Source: Ruminococcaceae bacterium BL-6 (lineage in GTDB: Bacteria; Bacillota; Clostridia; Oscillospirales; Acutalibacteraceae). From it: a DNA stretch of 64,000 bases. Of the stretch, positions 45,737 to 54,511 are shown in pieces. The stretch's first letter is position 1. Every line of letters starts with the position of its first letter. Position numbers and translations under genes: made by a program. The notes under the pieces are model-generated. The model worked only from the letters and a program-made list of their open reading frames with translations, ran no database searches and was not told the DNA's origin. The stretch covers positions 2,480,001-2,544,000 of the forward strand of contig LR778135.1 of NCBI GenBank assembly GCA_902810075.1, written 5' to 3'.

Positions 45737-47485
45737 TCACGCCCGGTCCCGTGCGTCAATATGGGCCCGCCACATCGATGCGTACAGCGGGCAGGTGCTC
45801 AGCAGTTCCTCCTGTTTCCCCTGGGCCGCAATCCGCCCGTTCTGCAAAACGACGATGTTGTCGGCGCCGGCAACAGTGGAAAGATGGTGGGCGATCACCA
45901 GCAGCGTCTTTCCTTTCGTCAGCGCCGAAAGCGCCCGCTGGATGGCGGCCTCGTTCTCCGGATCGACGGATGCGGTCGCCTCGTCCAGAATCAGGACCGG
46001 GGCGTTTTTCAGCATTGCCCGCGCGATCGAGATCCGCTGCTTTTCCCCGCCCGACAGGTGTCCTCCTCCGCCTCCGGCCACGGTGTCGTAGCCGTGATCC
46101 AGCGCGCGGATAAAGCCGTCGCAGCCGACGGCCTTTGCAACGTTCTCCACTTCCTCGTCGGATGCCCCCGGCCTGCCCATGCGGATATTCTCCCGGACGG
46201 TGCGGTCGAAGAGGTAGTTGTCCTGCAAAACGTAGGCGATCTGCCGGTTGAGCTGTTCGAAAGGAATCTTCCGCAGGTCCGCGCCGCCCAGCGTAACGGA
46301 CCCGCCGGTCACGTCCCAGAACCCCGCGATCAGCTTTGCGACGGTCGATTTTCCGGAACCGGACGGCCCCACCAGCGCGGTCACCGTGCCGGGACGGATC
46401 GTAAGGCTGATCCCGTGCAGGGCCTCCGCCCCGCCTTTTTCATAGGAGAAGGATACGTCCCGCAGGGCGATGCCCAGCCTGTCGAGAGCGGCGGGCGTGT
46501 CCGGCCGGACCAGCTCGGGCGCACCCAAAATGCCGGAAATCTCCCCGACGCTGCTGCCGACGACCGCGAGGTCGTCCACGAAGGTCATGGCCGCCATGAT
46601 CGGGCCGGAGATCCCGAGCGACAGGACAACGACCGTCAGGAAATCGGCTGCGCTCAGGCTGCCCCGCGACCAGAGGGAAAAACCTGCGGGCAGTACGGTG
46701 ACCAGCACCGACGGGATGATGCTGCTCCACCCGCACATGTACTTCTGGCTATCCTTGAACCAGTCCACATAATACGCCGCGTTGTCGGTCACCGCATCGG
46801 CGTATTTCCGGTAGGAACCGGCGGACTGGCTGAACGCCTTGACCACCTGGATACCGCCCACATACTCGACGATGGCGTTGGCCATACGCCGTCCGGTTTT
46901 CACCGCGCCGTCCCAGCGGGCGGCATAGGTTCTGCCGCTGCCCGCCACGCAGAGGATCCCGAGCGCGAGGGGAATGAGGGCGACCAGAGCCATCCGCCAG
47001 TCGATCGCCGCGATATAGGCTAGGACGGCGATCGGCACAAGAAGATTCGAGGTCATCTCCGGAAGCAGGTGGGCCAGCGTCGGCTCCATTCCTTCCACGC
47101 GGTCCACGATGGTGGTTTTATACTGGCCGGAGGGCGTATCCAGAATCGCGCCCATCGGAACCCGGGACAGCTTTTCCACCAGGGCGTGACGCAAGTCCCG
47201 CAGGGTATGATAGGTGGCGGTGTGGGATATCGCGGTGGACAGCTTTGAGAAGAGCACCTGACCTAAGTATCCCGCCAAAGCCCCGCCGCTCCACGCGAGA
47301 TAAAACGCCGGGCTTCCTCCCCCGGCAAAAAGCTCCCCGATGATGCGGGCCGCACAGAAATAGGGAATCATCCCGCAGGCCACGCCGGCGACCGCGAGAA
47401 GCACGGATGCGAGAAACCCGCCGCGATAGGGACCGGCCCACCCCCAGAGCTTTGAGAACGGGGATGGGGTTTTGCTTGTTTCCAT
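45737..47485 (-). CDS. ABC transporter half-unit, YbtP/IrtA-like (pair 3, first subunit)
   Basis: 582-residue half-transporter, first gene of the leftward operon. LDTPSGQYKTTIVDRVEGME matches the pair 1 first subunit, as do the ATPase blocks GPSGSGKST near 371, LSGGEKQR and LILDEATASVDPEN. Start METSKTPSPF follows AAAGGAGATG at 7 bases. The shared operator at 47502 lies 17 bases upstream of the start codon. With the divergent-looking order TetR-pair 3 mirrored by TetR-pair 1, the two sets look like an inverted duplication at the borders of the region. Confidence 0.88.
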   Translation of the reverse strand: METSKTPSPFSKLWGWAGPYRGGFLASVLLAVAGVACGMIPYFCAARIIGELFAGGGSPAFYLAWSGGALAGYLGQVLFSKLSTAISHTATYHTLRDLRHALVEKLSRVPMGAILDTPSGQYKTTIVDRVEGMEPTLAHLLPEMTSNLLVPIAVLAYIAAIDWRMALVALIPLALGILCVAGSGRTYAARWDGAVKTGRRMANAIVEYVGGIQVVKAFSQSAGSYRKYADAVTDNAAYYVDWFKDSQKYMCGWSSIIPSVLVTVLPAGFSLWSRGSLSAADFLTVVVLSLGISGPIMAAMTFVDDLAVVGSSVGEISGILGAPELVRPDTPAALDRLGIALRDVSFSYEKGGAEALHGISLTIRPGTVTALVGPSGSGKSTVAKLIAGFWDVTGGSVTLGGADLRKIPFEQLNRQIAYVLQDNYLFDRTVRENIRMGRPGASDEEVENVAKAVGCDGFIRALDHGYDTVAGGGGGHLSGGEKQRISIARAMLKNAPVLILDEATASVDPENEAAIQRALSALTKGKTLLVIAHHLSTVAGADNIVVLQNGRIAAQGKQEELLSTCPLYASMWRAHIDARDRA

Positions 47486-47501
47486 AAAGACATCTCCTTT
47501 T

Positions 47502-47517
47502 GTTAGTTTATACTAAC
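47502..47517 (-). promoter_or_regulatory. Shared operator, site 3 (GTTAGT-N4-ACTAAC)
   Basis: Perfect 6-base arms (47502-47507 and 47512-47517) around TTAT, just upstream of the ribosome site of the pair 3 operon. Same core and same position as site 1 at 31495. Confidence 0.75.
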
Positions 47518-47540
47518 TATTCGGCGAAATTTTTGGGGAT

Positions 47541-48167
47541 TCAGCTCTGTGAAATCCCCAAAAGCCTGAACCAGCCCGCGGCGTAAAACTCCCGCAGGCT
47601 GTCGAAGTAGCGGGCCGCCCTGTCCCGGGGCAGGCTGTGGCGGACGGTTTCGAAAATGCCCGAGAAGAGCGCGTCGGCCAGAATGTGGATGAGATCGTCG
47701 TCGATCCGCCGTACCGGCAGGCCCTCCTCCTCCATCCGGTCCAGCAGCACCCGCCCGGAATTCGTCTCGATCTCGACCAGCACGTCGATGTAGTGCTCGT
47801 ACGTCGTTCCGGCGGAACAGCAGGCGATGAGCCGGAAGGCGTCGAAGTGGTCGTAAATATAATCGAAAATCCAGTTTTGACCGTTCCTGGATAATTCGGG
47901 CAGGCCGGAAAGCTGCTCCCGCACCGGCAGGGCGGCGAATCCCTGCTGGGCCTTCCGGTACCGCTCCTCCAATTCCTTTGCCGGAGCTTCCACCAGCGCG
48001 TCGAACAACGCCTCTTTGTCTGCGTAATAGCGGTAGATCGCACCGGTGGTCACGTTCAGCGCCCCGGCGATATTCCGCAGGGACGCGCCCTGAAAACCGT
48101 GGGCGAGAAATTCCCGCTTCCCCGCTTCCAGCAGATCCGCGGCCAGCTTTTCATTGGTTGGTTTCAT
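47541..48167 (-). CDS. TetR-family regulator, paralogue of the first
   Basis: 208 residues. Helix-turn-helix ASLRNIAGALNVTTGAIYRYY near 30-50, followed by ADKEALFDALVEAP, close to the TetR at 30845. The ligand domains share FDAFRLIACCSAGTTYEHY. ATG 48167 is chosen: GGAG lies 8 bases upstream; an ATG at 48179 overlaps that site. The stop is 23 bases from the shared operator before the pair 3 operon, on the same strand, so it heads a TetR-ABC-ABC unit exactly as the first TetR does. Likely repressor of that unit. Confidence 0.88.
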   Translation of the reverse strand: MKPTNEKLAADLLEAGKREFLAHGFQGASLRNIAGALNVTTGAIYRYYADKEALFDALVEAPAKELEERYRKAQQGFAALPVREQLSGLPELSRNGQNWIFDYIYDHFDAFRLIACCSAGTTYEHYIDVLVEIETNSGRVLLDRMEEEGLPVRRIDDDLIHILADALFSGIFETVRHSLPRDRAARYFDSLREFYAAGWFRLLGISQS

Positions 48168-48198
48168 CGTTTGCTCCATAAAACGACTTGATTATTTG

Positions 48199-48238
48199 AT
48201 AACAATGTTATTTTATGCGCAATCCCGCGTATTGTCAA
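48199..48238 (-). promoter_or_regulatory. Promoter of the second TetR gene with overlapping palindrome
   Basis: Minus strand TTGACA (48233-48238), 17-base spacer, TAAAAT (48210-48215). A near-palindrome ATAACA-A-TGTTAT (plus strand, 48199-48211) abuts the -10 box, in the same relative place as the operator of the first TetR gene but with a different sequence. Confidence 0.7.
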
Positions 48239-48304
48239 GGGAAAATTGAAAACCTCATTTCAGCCGGTTCCGTTTGGAAAATCAATGTTCCGAAACGGAA
48301 TCTC

Positions 48305-48357
48305 TTGCAAAATAAATTGATTAGGTATATAATAAAATAAATTTAGGTATGCCTAAA
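48305..48357 (+). promoter_or_regulatory. Promoter and DtxR-type box of the dtxR-feoAB operon
   Basis: TTGCAA (48305-48310), 17-base spacer, TATAAT (48328-48333). At 48342-48357 lies TTTAGG-TATG-CCTAAA, a palindrome of the DtxR/MntR type, over the expected transcription start; a half-site TTAGG (48321-48325) overlaps the spacer. Iron-dependent autorepression is likely. Confidence 0.82.
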
Positions 48358-48371
48358 ACAAGGAGGACATC

Positions 48372-49019
48372 ATGACCCCGAATAAGGAAGACTATCTGAA
48401 AGAAATCGGCAAGCTCGGCGGCGGGGACAATCTCGTTTCAAACAAGCAGATTGCGGATGCCCTGCAGGTTTCCCCCGCTTCCGTCAGCGAGATGCTTTTA
48501 AAGCTGGAAAGGGATGGGTTTATCGAATATGAGCCCTACCGCGGAATACGCCTGACGCAAACCGGAAAACAGCAATCCGCCGCGCTTTTAAGAAGCCACC
48601 GCCTTTGGGAGGTTTTCCTGCTGCGCCATCTGGGCTATTCCTGGAGCGAAGTGCACGAGGATGCGGAGCTTCTGGAGCATGTGACTTCTCCGCGTCTGGC
48701 GCAGAGGCTGGACGACTTTTTGAATCACCCCGATTTCTGTCCGCACGGTTCCGCGATTCCTCACGCGGATGGGGAAATCAAAGTCATGCCGCTGCGGAAG
48801 CTCAGCCAAATGTCCGTGGGGGAAGGCTCCGTCATCCGGAGGGTTTCCGAAGAGAAGGAGCTTTTAGAATACCTTCAGGAGCTGGGCGTTCAAATTGGAA
48901 GCGCGTTTACGGTCCGTTCGATCGGGCCCTATGAAGGCCCGATCGCCATAGAGATGGATGGCCGTCCGGTTTCCCTGAGCTACAAAGCCGCCTGCCACAT
49001 CGATGTGGACGCCGGGTAA
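48372..49019 (+). CDS. DtxR/MntR-family metal-dependent regulator
   Basis: Metalloregulator of 215 residues. N-terminal winged helix (EDYLKEIGKLGG, SNKQIADALQVSPASVSEMLLKL), then the dimerisation/metal domain with HRLWEVFLLRHLGY, EVHEDAELLEH and HPDFCPHGSAIP, the usual Cys/His/Glu ligand set, and a C-terminal SH3-like FeoA-type domain from about residue 140. It therefore resembles iron-sensing IdeR/DtxR more than short MntR. ATG 48372 follows AGGAGG. It precedes feoA and feoB in one operon and carries a matching palindrome in its own promoter. Confidence 0.9.
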   Translation: MTPNKEDYLKEIGKLGGGDNLVSNKQIADALQVSPASVSEMLLKLERDGFIEYEPYRGIRLTQTGKQQSAALLRSHRLWEVFLLRHLGYSWSEVHEDAELLEHVTSPRLAQRLDDFLNHPDFCPHGSAIPHADGEIKVMPLRKLSQMSVGEGSVIRRVSEEKELLEYLQELGVQIGSAFTVRSIGPYEGPIAIEMDGRPVSLSYKAACHIDVDAG

Positions 49020-49078
49020 GGCGGATTCAAAGCCGGTCCGCCGCGCGAGTTAAAAATCGTTTTTAGGAGGATATCTTT

Positions 49079-49315
49079 ATGAGTTACAAAGAAATACCGC
49101 TGAATCAGCTGCCCATGGGAATCAGGGCGGTTGTGGTGTCTTTAAACGCAAACGGTCCGTTCCGGAGAAGGATGCTGGATCTCGGCGTAATCGGCGGAAC
49201 GGAAATCGAACCGCTTTACAAAAGCCCGTCGGGGAACCCCATCGCTTACCGGATCCGCGGTGCGGTCATCGCGTTGCGGTCCGACGTATCCGGAAAGATT
49301 TTGGTCACCGCATAG
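49079..49315 (+). CDS. feoA: Ferrous iron transport protein A
   Basis: SH3-like cytoplasmic protein of 78 residues that supports FeoB. The pattern ALRLRDLGVIGGTEIEPLYKSPSGNPIAYRIRG-type is visible as FRRRMLDLGVIGGTEIEPL and PIAYRIRGAVIALR. ATG 49079 follows TTAGGAGG. It lies 59 bases after the dtxR stop and 94 bases before feoB. Confidence 0.92.
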   Translation: MSYKEIPLNQLPMGIRAVVVSLNANGPFRRRMLDLGVIGGTEIEPLYKSPSGNPIAYRIRGAVIALRSDVSGKILVTA

Positions 49316-49321
49316 ACGGGC

Positions 49322-49371
49322 GGGCGGATTCACAAAGCACAGGATTTTGTGCGATTCGTGTGAATCCGCCC
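49322..49371 (+). promoter_or_regulatory. Hairpin between feoA and feoB
   Basis: Perfect 13-base outer arms GGGCGGATTCACA (49322-49334) and its complement (49359-49371), with an inner GCACA/TGTGC pairing. Only TGCTTTTCC follows, a weak T-run. It may attenuate feoB relative to feoA or protect the feoA message. Confidence 0.55.
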
Positions 49372-49409
49372 TGCTTTTCCACAAAAATTTATTTTTACAG
49401 GAGGGAAAA

Positions 49410-51566
49410 ATGGGATTAACAGCAGAATCCACGGGCGCCGGAGCCTTATGCAGCGGCGGCGTCCTGCAGATTGACCGGATCACTGCGGATGATAAAGTGG
49501 TCGCTTTGGCCGGAAACCCGAACGTCGGAAAAAGCACGGTGTTCAACAGTCTGACGGGGATGAATCAGCATACGGGAAACTGGCCCGGAAAGACCGTGGC
49601 CAACGCGCAGGGAAGATACAGGCATCAGAATACGAATTTTGTCCTTGTCGACATCCCCGGCACCTATTCCCTGATGGCGAATTCGGAAGAAGAGGAAATC
49701 GCGCGCGATTTTATCTGCTTCGGGGGCCCGGATGCCGTGGTGGTCGTCGCGGACGCTACCTGCCTGGAACGCAATCTGAATCTGGTCCTTCAGACCATGG
49801 AAATTTCCAAGCGTGTCGTTCTGTGCGTCAATCTGCTGGACGAGGCAAAAAAGAAGAAGATCCAGATCGATCTGAAAGCGCTTTCCGAAAAGCTCGGCAT
49901 TCCCGTCGTGGGCACCAGCGCCCGAAGCGGAAAGGGCCTGGACCGCCTGATGGACGCCGTCACAGACCTGACCCGGGGCCGAAGCGAAACGAGCCCGATG
50001 GAAATCACATACGGAGAAGAAATCGAACGGGCGATTTCCATCCTCGAACCCGCTTTGGACGATACGTTAAACGGAAGGCTGAACAGCCGCTGGGCAGCGA
50101 TCAAGCTGTTGGATGGAGACGAAAGCCTGCTGCGCTCCATGAGGAATTACCTCGGGACCGACATTTTGTCTGATGAAGCGGTTTCGGGCCGGATGAAGGA
50201 AGCAAAGGAATTCCTGGAGCAAACGGGAATTACAAACGATTCCTTCCGGGATCAGGTCGTAACCCGGATCGTGGAGCTTTGTGAAACGCTCCGCCGCGAA
50301 ACCGTCGTCTATGAAAAGAAGGAGTACGCCGAGCGGGACCGCAAAATCGATCATATTCTGACCTCGAAAGCGACCGGCATCCCCATCATGATCCTGATGC
50401 TGCTCGGCATCTTCTGGATCACGATTACGGGCGCCAACGTGCCGTCCGCCCTGATCGCCGACGGGCTGTTCCGGGTGCAGGACCTCCTGCTGAAATTCTT
50501 CCGCTGGATTTCCGCCCCCGAATGGGTGACAGGTCTGCTGGTAGAAGGGGTCTACCGGACCCTGGCCTGGGTCGTTTCCGTCATGCTGCCGCCAATGGCG
50601 ATTTTCTTTCCGCTCTTCACCCTGCTGGAGGACCTCGGCTATCTGCCGCGCGTTGCTTTCAACCTCGACAATTTCTTCCGAAAGGCGGGCGCGCACGGGA
50701 AACAGTCCCTCAGCATGTGCATGGGATTCGGCTGCAACGCCTGCGGAGTGATCGGCTGCCGGATCATCGATTCCCCAAGGGAGCGGCTGATCGCGATTCT
50801 GACGAACAATTTCGTCCCCTGCAACGGACGGTTTCCGACCCTGATCGCCGTCATCACCATGTTCTTCGCCGCGGCAGTGGCGGGTCCGCTCCAATCGGCG
50901 GTCTCCGCCGTGACCCTGACGGCGGTCATCGTATTCGGGGTCATCATGACCATGCTGATTTCCAAGCTTCTTTCGAGGACGATCCTCAAGGGGGTTCCCT
51001 CCTCCTTCAGTCTGGAGCTTCCGCCGTACCGCCGCCCGCAGATCGGCAAGGTGATCGTCCGTTCCATCTTTGACCGGACGCTGTTCGTGCTGCGGCGCGC
51101 CGTCGTTGTGGCGGCCCCGGCCGGGCTCGTGATCTGGCTTCTCGCCAATATTCAGGCCGGAGGCGCGAGCCTTCTCGCGCAGTGCGCGGGCTTTCTGGAC
51201 CCGTTCGCAAGGCTTCTGGGCATGGACGGATATATCCTGATGGCGTTCGTCCTTGGCTTCCCGGCGAACGAAATCGTCATCCCCATCATCATCATGAGCT
51301 ATATGGCGGCGGGCTCCCTGACCGATTACGAGAGCCTTGCACAGCTGCATGCTTTGTTTATCGCCCACGGCTGGACCTGGCTGACCGCCGTGTGCGTCAT
51401 GCTGTTCTCGCTGCTGCACTGGCCCTGCGGAACGACCTGCCTGACCATCAAAAAAGAAACACAGAGTATCAAATGGACCGCGCTTGGCTTTGCCATCCCA
51501 ACGGCAGCGGGCATTGCCGTCTGCTTCCTGGTAGCCACTACCGCCCGGCTTCTCGGGATAGCGTAA
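49410..51566 (+). CDS. feoB: Ferrous iron transport protein B (GTPase-permease)
   Basis: 718-residue Fe2+ transporter. N-terminal G domain: G1 GNPNVGKST near 38, G3 DIPGTYSL near 80, G4 NLLDE near 145 (family NxxD), followed by the GDI-like helices. The C-terminal ~400 residues form the membrane part with the Gate motifs (GFGCNACGVIGCR near 440 with its Cys residues and NNFVPCNGRFP). ATG 49410 follows AGGAGGG; the frame upstream lies in the feoA 3' region. It ends the DtxR-FeoA-FeoB operon and marks this genome as an anaerobe taking up Fe2+. Confidence 0.95.
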   Translation: MGLTAESTGAGALCSGGVLQIDRITADDKVVALAGNPNVGKSTVFNSLTGMNQHTGNWPGKTVANAQGRYRHQNTNFVLVDIPGTYSLMANSEEEEIARDFICFGGPDAVVVVADATCLERNLNLVLQTMEISKRVVLCVNLLDEAKKKKIQIDLKALSEKLGIPVVGTSARSGKGLDRLMDAVTDLTRGRSETSPMEITYGEEIERAISILEPALDDTLNGRLNSRWAAIKLLDGDESLLRSMRNYLGTDILSDEAVSGRMKEAKEFLEQTGITNDSFRDQVVTRIVELCETLRRETVVYEKKEYAERDRKIDHILTSKATGIPIMILMLLGIFWITITGANVPSALIADGLFRVQDLLLKFFRWISAPEWVTGLLVEGVYRTLAWVVSVMLPPMAIFFPLFTLLEDLGYLPRVAFNLDNFFRKAGAHGKQSLSMCMGFGCNACGVIGCRIIDSPRERLIAILTNNFVPCNGRFPTLIAVITMFFAAAVAGPLQSAVSAVTLTAVIVFGVIMTMLISKLLSRTILKGVPSSFSLELPPYRRPQIGKVIVRSIFDRTLFVLRRAVVVAAPAGLVIWLLANIQAGGASLLAQCAGFLDPFARLLGMDGYILMAFVLGFPANEIVIPIIIMSYMAAGSLTDYESLAQLHALFIAHGWTWLTAVCVMLFSLLHWPCGTTCLTIKKETQSIKWTALGFAIPTAAGIAVCFLVATTARLLGIA

Positions 51567-51665
51567 ATCGATCGGCTTTTTCAAGAAACCGATGAGCTCC
51601 GGCGGGATTTGCAAGGGCTTCGTGACGCTTCGGGGAAACAGCCGGGCGCGAGCTCAGTGAAACCG

Positions 51666-53417
51666 TCACCCCGCGGCTCTGATTTCTTTGGAATTCAAAT
51701 TGAATTTAGCGACTTCCTCGCGTAAAGCGGCAGCCTGCGCGGACATCTCCTCGCTGGTGGCGGAGTTTTCCTCCGCAGTAGCCGCATTGGTCTGCACGAC
51801 GGAGGAAACCTGAGAAAGGCCCTGCCTGATCTGCTCTATGGAGCTGGTCTGTTCAAAAGAGGCCTGTTCTATTTTGGAAATGCTTTCACTTGCTGTGATT
51901 GCCTTTTTCTGCACGTCCGTCAAAATCTGAGCGGTCTGCGCCGTAATCTGTGAGCCCCTGGCTACCGCGGACGCCGAACTGTCAATCAATTGTGCGGTTT
52001 CCTTTGCCGCCTCCGCGGATTTGGTGGCAAGGTTGCGCACCTCATCCGCCACTACCGCAAATCCTTTTCCGGCATCTCCCGCCCGGGCCGCTTCAACCGC
52101 GGCATTGAGGGCGAGAATATTGGTCTGAAAAGCGATATCCTGGACAGCCTTTGTAATATTGGCGATCTGGCTCGAAGCGGAATCGATATTTGTCATTGCC
52201 TTTGTAAGCTCATTCATACGCTCATTTCCAGCCTTGATTCCCTCGCCGGCCTGCTGGGAAAATTCGGTTGCCGCCTTGACATGTTCCAAATTTTTCTCGG
52301 CATTCCCCGCGACCTGTGCAACGGAGGCATTCAGTTCCTCTACGGTGGCGGCCTGTTCGGTCGCCCCCGACGCGAGAGCCTGGGCACCGCTTGAAACCTG
52401 CCCGGCGCCGGTGCTCACCTGCTCCGCGGCGGTGTTGATGGCAAACAGGGTCCGGCTCAGGGAAGAAACCGTCTTTTCAATCGCCTGTTTGAGCGCCGCG
52501 AACGCACCGGGATAGTCCAAATCCACTTTGATATCCATATCCCCCTGGGATATCCGGGTGAATTTTTCTATCACATCCCTGAGAACCGTACCCTGCACTT
52601 CATTGGCTTTCTTGATCAGCCGGGCCATACGGCCGAGTTCGTCACGGCCGTCATAGGTGATTTCGACTTCGATGTTGCCCTTCGATATCTCTTCGTATGC
52701 TTTTCCGATCTCGTCGATCGGGTTCAGGATCGATTTTCCGATAGCGGATATGATTACGACCGTCAGCACAAGGGAAACGGCGGTGGAAGAGATTGCCAGA
52801 ATCCATGCCAAAGCCTTCGCATTTTGAGCTTCCGTCTTCTGGGCCGCCGCCCTTTGGTCGCCGATTTTATTCAGAGCGGCTCCGGTTTCGGCGATCGTAT
52901 TGAAATTCGGAACATATTCATCCGTATACAGCCGATATGCCTTATTCCGGTTATCCGCCGCCCCGCTGCTTAACAAATCGGATATCTGCTGCTGGGCGGA
53001 AGTTGCTTTTTCAAGTGCCGAGGTTATGCTTGCAATCTCCTTTTTCTGGGCATCGCTTCTCTGGTTTCCGGTAAATGCGGTCAGGGCTTTCTGCGCCTCG
53101 GCCGCATCTTCCTGCGCTTTGTCAAGATACCGTCCCACCTGGCCCTGATCGTCGTCTATCATGGCCTGCAGAAGATTGGCCTGAACGGAGAGCATATTGC
53201 GCCTGAGCTCCAAAGTATAAGTCGCGTTCGGGAGGGTGTATTTCCCATACAGATCCACCTGACGCCCGATGTTGAGGATGCTGGCCATGGAAATTGCAAC
53301 GGACACAAATAAGCAAATCAGGATGACTCCGAAGCCGACAGCCAATTTCGATCTGATGGACAGATTTCCGATAAAGTTCTTTCCCTTGCCTCCCGCACTT
53401 TTTGACGGATGAAACAT
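51666..53417 (-). CDS. Methyl-accepting chemotaxis protein with 4-helix-bundle sensor
   Basis: Transmembrane chemoreceptor of 583 residues. Helix 1 near 26-48, a 4HB-type extracellular sensor of ~150 residues rich in heptad helices ([19 protein letters not shown]), helix 2 near 200-225, a HAMP domain to about 280, and the cytoplasmic coiled-coil signalling hairpin with the highly conserved [22 protein letters not shown] 53417 follows AAAGGAATGAGGG. No che genes are nearby, so it is an orphan receptor feeding a chemotaxis system elsewhere. Ligand unknown. Confidence 0.93.
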   Translation of the reverse strand: MFHPSKSAGGKGKNFIGNLSIRSKLAVGFGVILICLFVSVAISMASILNIGRQVDLYGKYTLPNATYTLELRRNMLSVQANLLQAMIDDDQGQVGRYLDKAQEDAAEAQKALTAFTGNQRSDAQKKEIASITSALEKATSAQQQISDLLSSGAADNRNKAYRLYTDEYVPNFNTIAETGAALNKIGDQRAAAQKTEAQNAKALAWILAISSTAVSLVLTVVIISAIGKSILNPIDEIGKAYEEISKGNIEVEITYDGRDELGRMARLIKKANEVQGTVLRDVIEKFTRISQGDMDIKVDLDYPGAFAALKQAIEKTVSSLSRTLFAINTAAEQVSTGAGQVSSGAQALASGATEQAATVEELNASVAQVAGNAEKNLEHVKAATEFSQQAGEGIKAGNERMNELTKAMTNIDSASSQIANITKAVQDIAFQTNILALNAAVEAARAGDAGKGFAVVADEVRNLATKSAEAAKETAQLIDSSASAVARGSQITAQTAQILTDVQKKAITASESISKIEQASFEQTSSIEQIRQGLSQVSSVVQTNAATAEENSATSEEMSAQAAALREEVAKFNLNSKEIRAAG

Positions 53418-53794
53418 GAACCCTCATTCCTTTCTTATTGCGGGAGGTCGCTTTTTATTTTATGATATATTTTTAAGCCATTCCCTTTCCACATATTTTG
53501 CGATATCTTTTGTGGTTAGAAAAGTTTTAAAGCCAAAAATCATATCACGCCCTGTCTCTCTTCCGGATTCTTCCTCCCGCCCCTTATTGGAATATTATAC
53601 CACAGGCGCAAAGCGCCTTGTGGTATATTTTTATAAATTGGCGAAGCTGGTATCATAGCCGTCTTGCGGCTATGATACCACGGTGAAACAGGACAGCACA
53701 ACTCGGTTATTCTGCTCTCTCAGCAACACCTCCTTTATTCCTTGTCAGCCGCGATCCGACGATGGAATGTTTTTTCCGCCCGGCCTCCATGCGG
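53418..53794. other. 377-base region with two tandem hairpins
   Basis: No gene is seen. Hairpin 1 (53596-53627): arms TATACCACA-GGCGC and GCGCCTTGTGGTATA with one bulged base, followed by TTTTTATAA. Hairpin 2 (53649-53679): perfect 13-base arms GGTATCATAGCCG around TCTTG. Both arms of each carry GGTAT/ATACC ends. The MCP promoter should lie in the AT-rich 53440-53560 part; I cannot fix it. Confidence 0.55.
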
Positions 53795-54511
53795 TCAGAA
53801 GGGATGATTGAGGACGGCCCGGATCCCGCCGGGGGACAGGTTCAGGACAAGCTCTTCCGGGAACCGGGCTTCCCGCAGAAGCGCGAACGCTTCCTCAAAG
53901 CGCCCCACGTCGTACCAGATGTGGGAGTCGCTCCCCAGAACGACGGGCGCCCGGTATTTTTTGCAGGCCTCCAGAAGCCGGGCGGCGTTTTTTCTGCCGT
54001 CGATCCGGGTGGAGCCCGGAACAAGAGAGGAGTTGTTGAGCTCCAGCGCGGCCCCGCGCTCCTTTGCGCCCGGGACGAGCGCCTCGTAGTCGACCGGATA
54101 CCGGCTGTCGTCGGGATGGCCGAGGATCTTCACATAGGGGTTTTCCGCCGCATGAAGAAAAGCTTCCGTATTCTGCCGGGCGGTTCCGCTCCGGATGCAG
54201 GGAGTATGAAGGCTTGCGATGACGTAATCGAGCTTCTTCAGCTGATCCTCTTCCACATCGACCGTTCCTCCGAAATCGCAGATATTCGCCTCGATGCCGC
54301 AGAAAATCCGCACGCCCAGCACGGATTCGTGCACGACCTTATAATTGGTAAAGAAGACGGGATGTACGGAGCCGGGCATTTTTTCCGCGTGGTCGCTGGT
54401 ACCCATCCCCCACAGTCCTTTTCTGCCTGCCTCCTCTATATTTTCTTTCAGGGTGCTGTACGCGTGGCCGCTTGCCAGCGTATGCGTATGCAGATCAAAC
54501 AGGGCCTTCAA
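53795..54511 (-). CDS. PHP-domain phosphoesterase (histidinol-phosphatase-like)
   Basis: 238-residue polymerase-and-histidinol-phosphatase (PHP) hydrolase. Metal motifs are present: DLHTHTLASGHAYST at the N terminus, GIEANICDFGG near 80, VIASLHTP, ILGHPDD and VLGSDSHIWYDVG near 205. TTG 54511 is chosen because GGGAGG lies 8 bases upstream and it overlaps the ATPase stop as TTGA; the upstream frame has no ribosome site. It is the last gene of the ABC operon, so it probably dephosphorylates or hydrolyses the imported compound. YcdX-like phosphatase is the nearest named relative. Confidence 0.87.
   Translation of the reverse strand: MKALFDLHTHTLASGHAYSTLKENIEEAGRKGLWGMGTSDHAEKMPGSVHPVFFTNYKVVHESVLGVRIFCGIEANICDFGGTVDVEEDQLKKLDYVIASLHTPCIRSGTARQNTEAFLHAAENPYVKILGHPDDSRYPVDYEALVPGAKERGAALELNNSSLVPGSTRIDGRKNAARLLEACKKYRAPVVLGSDSHIWYDVGRFEEAFALLREARFPEELVLNLSPGGIRAVLNHPF

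Noticed and set aside
44374..46113. A 579-codon plus-strand frame across pair 3
   Set aside because: Antisense shadow of two clear ABC genes; no ribosome site and biased composition.
50067..51614. A 515-codon minus-strand frame across feoB
   Set aside because: Antisense shadow of feoB, no recognisable domain.
53596..53679. Start of a CRISPR-like array
   Set aside because: Only two different hairpins, no repeated unit with spacers and no cas gene.
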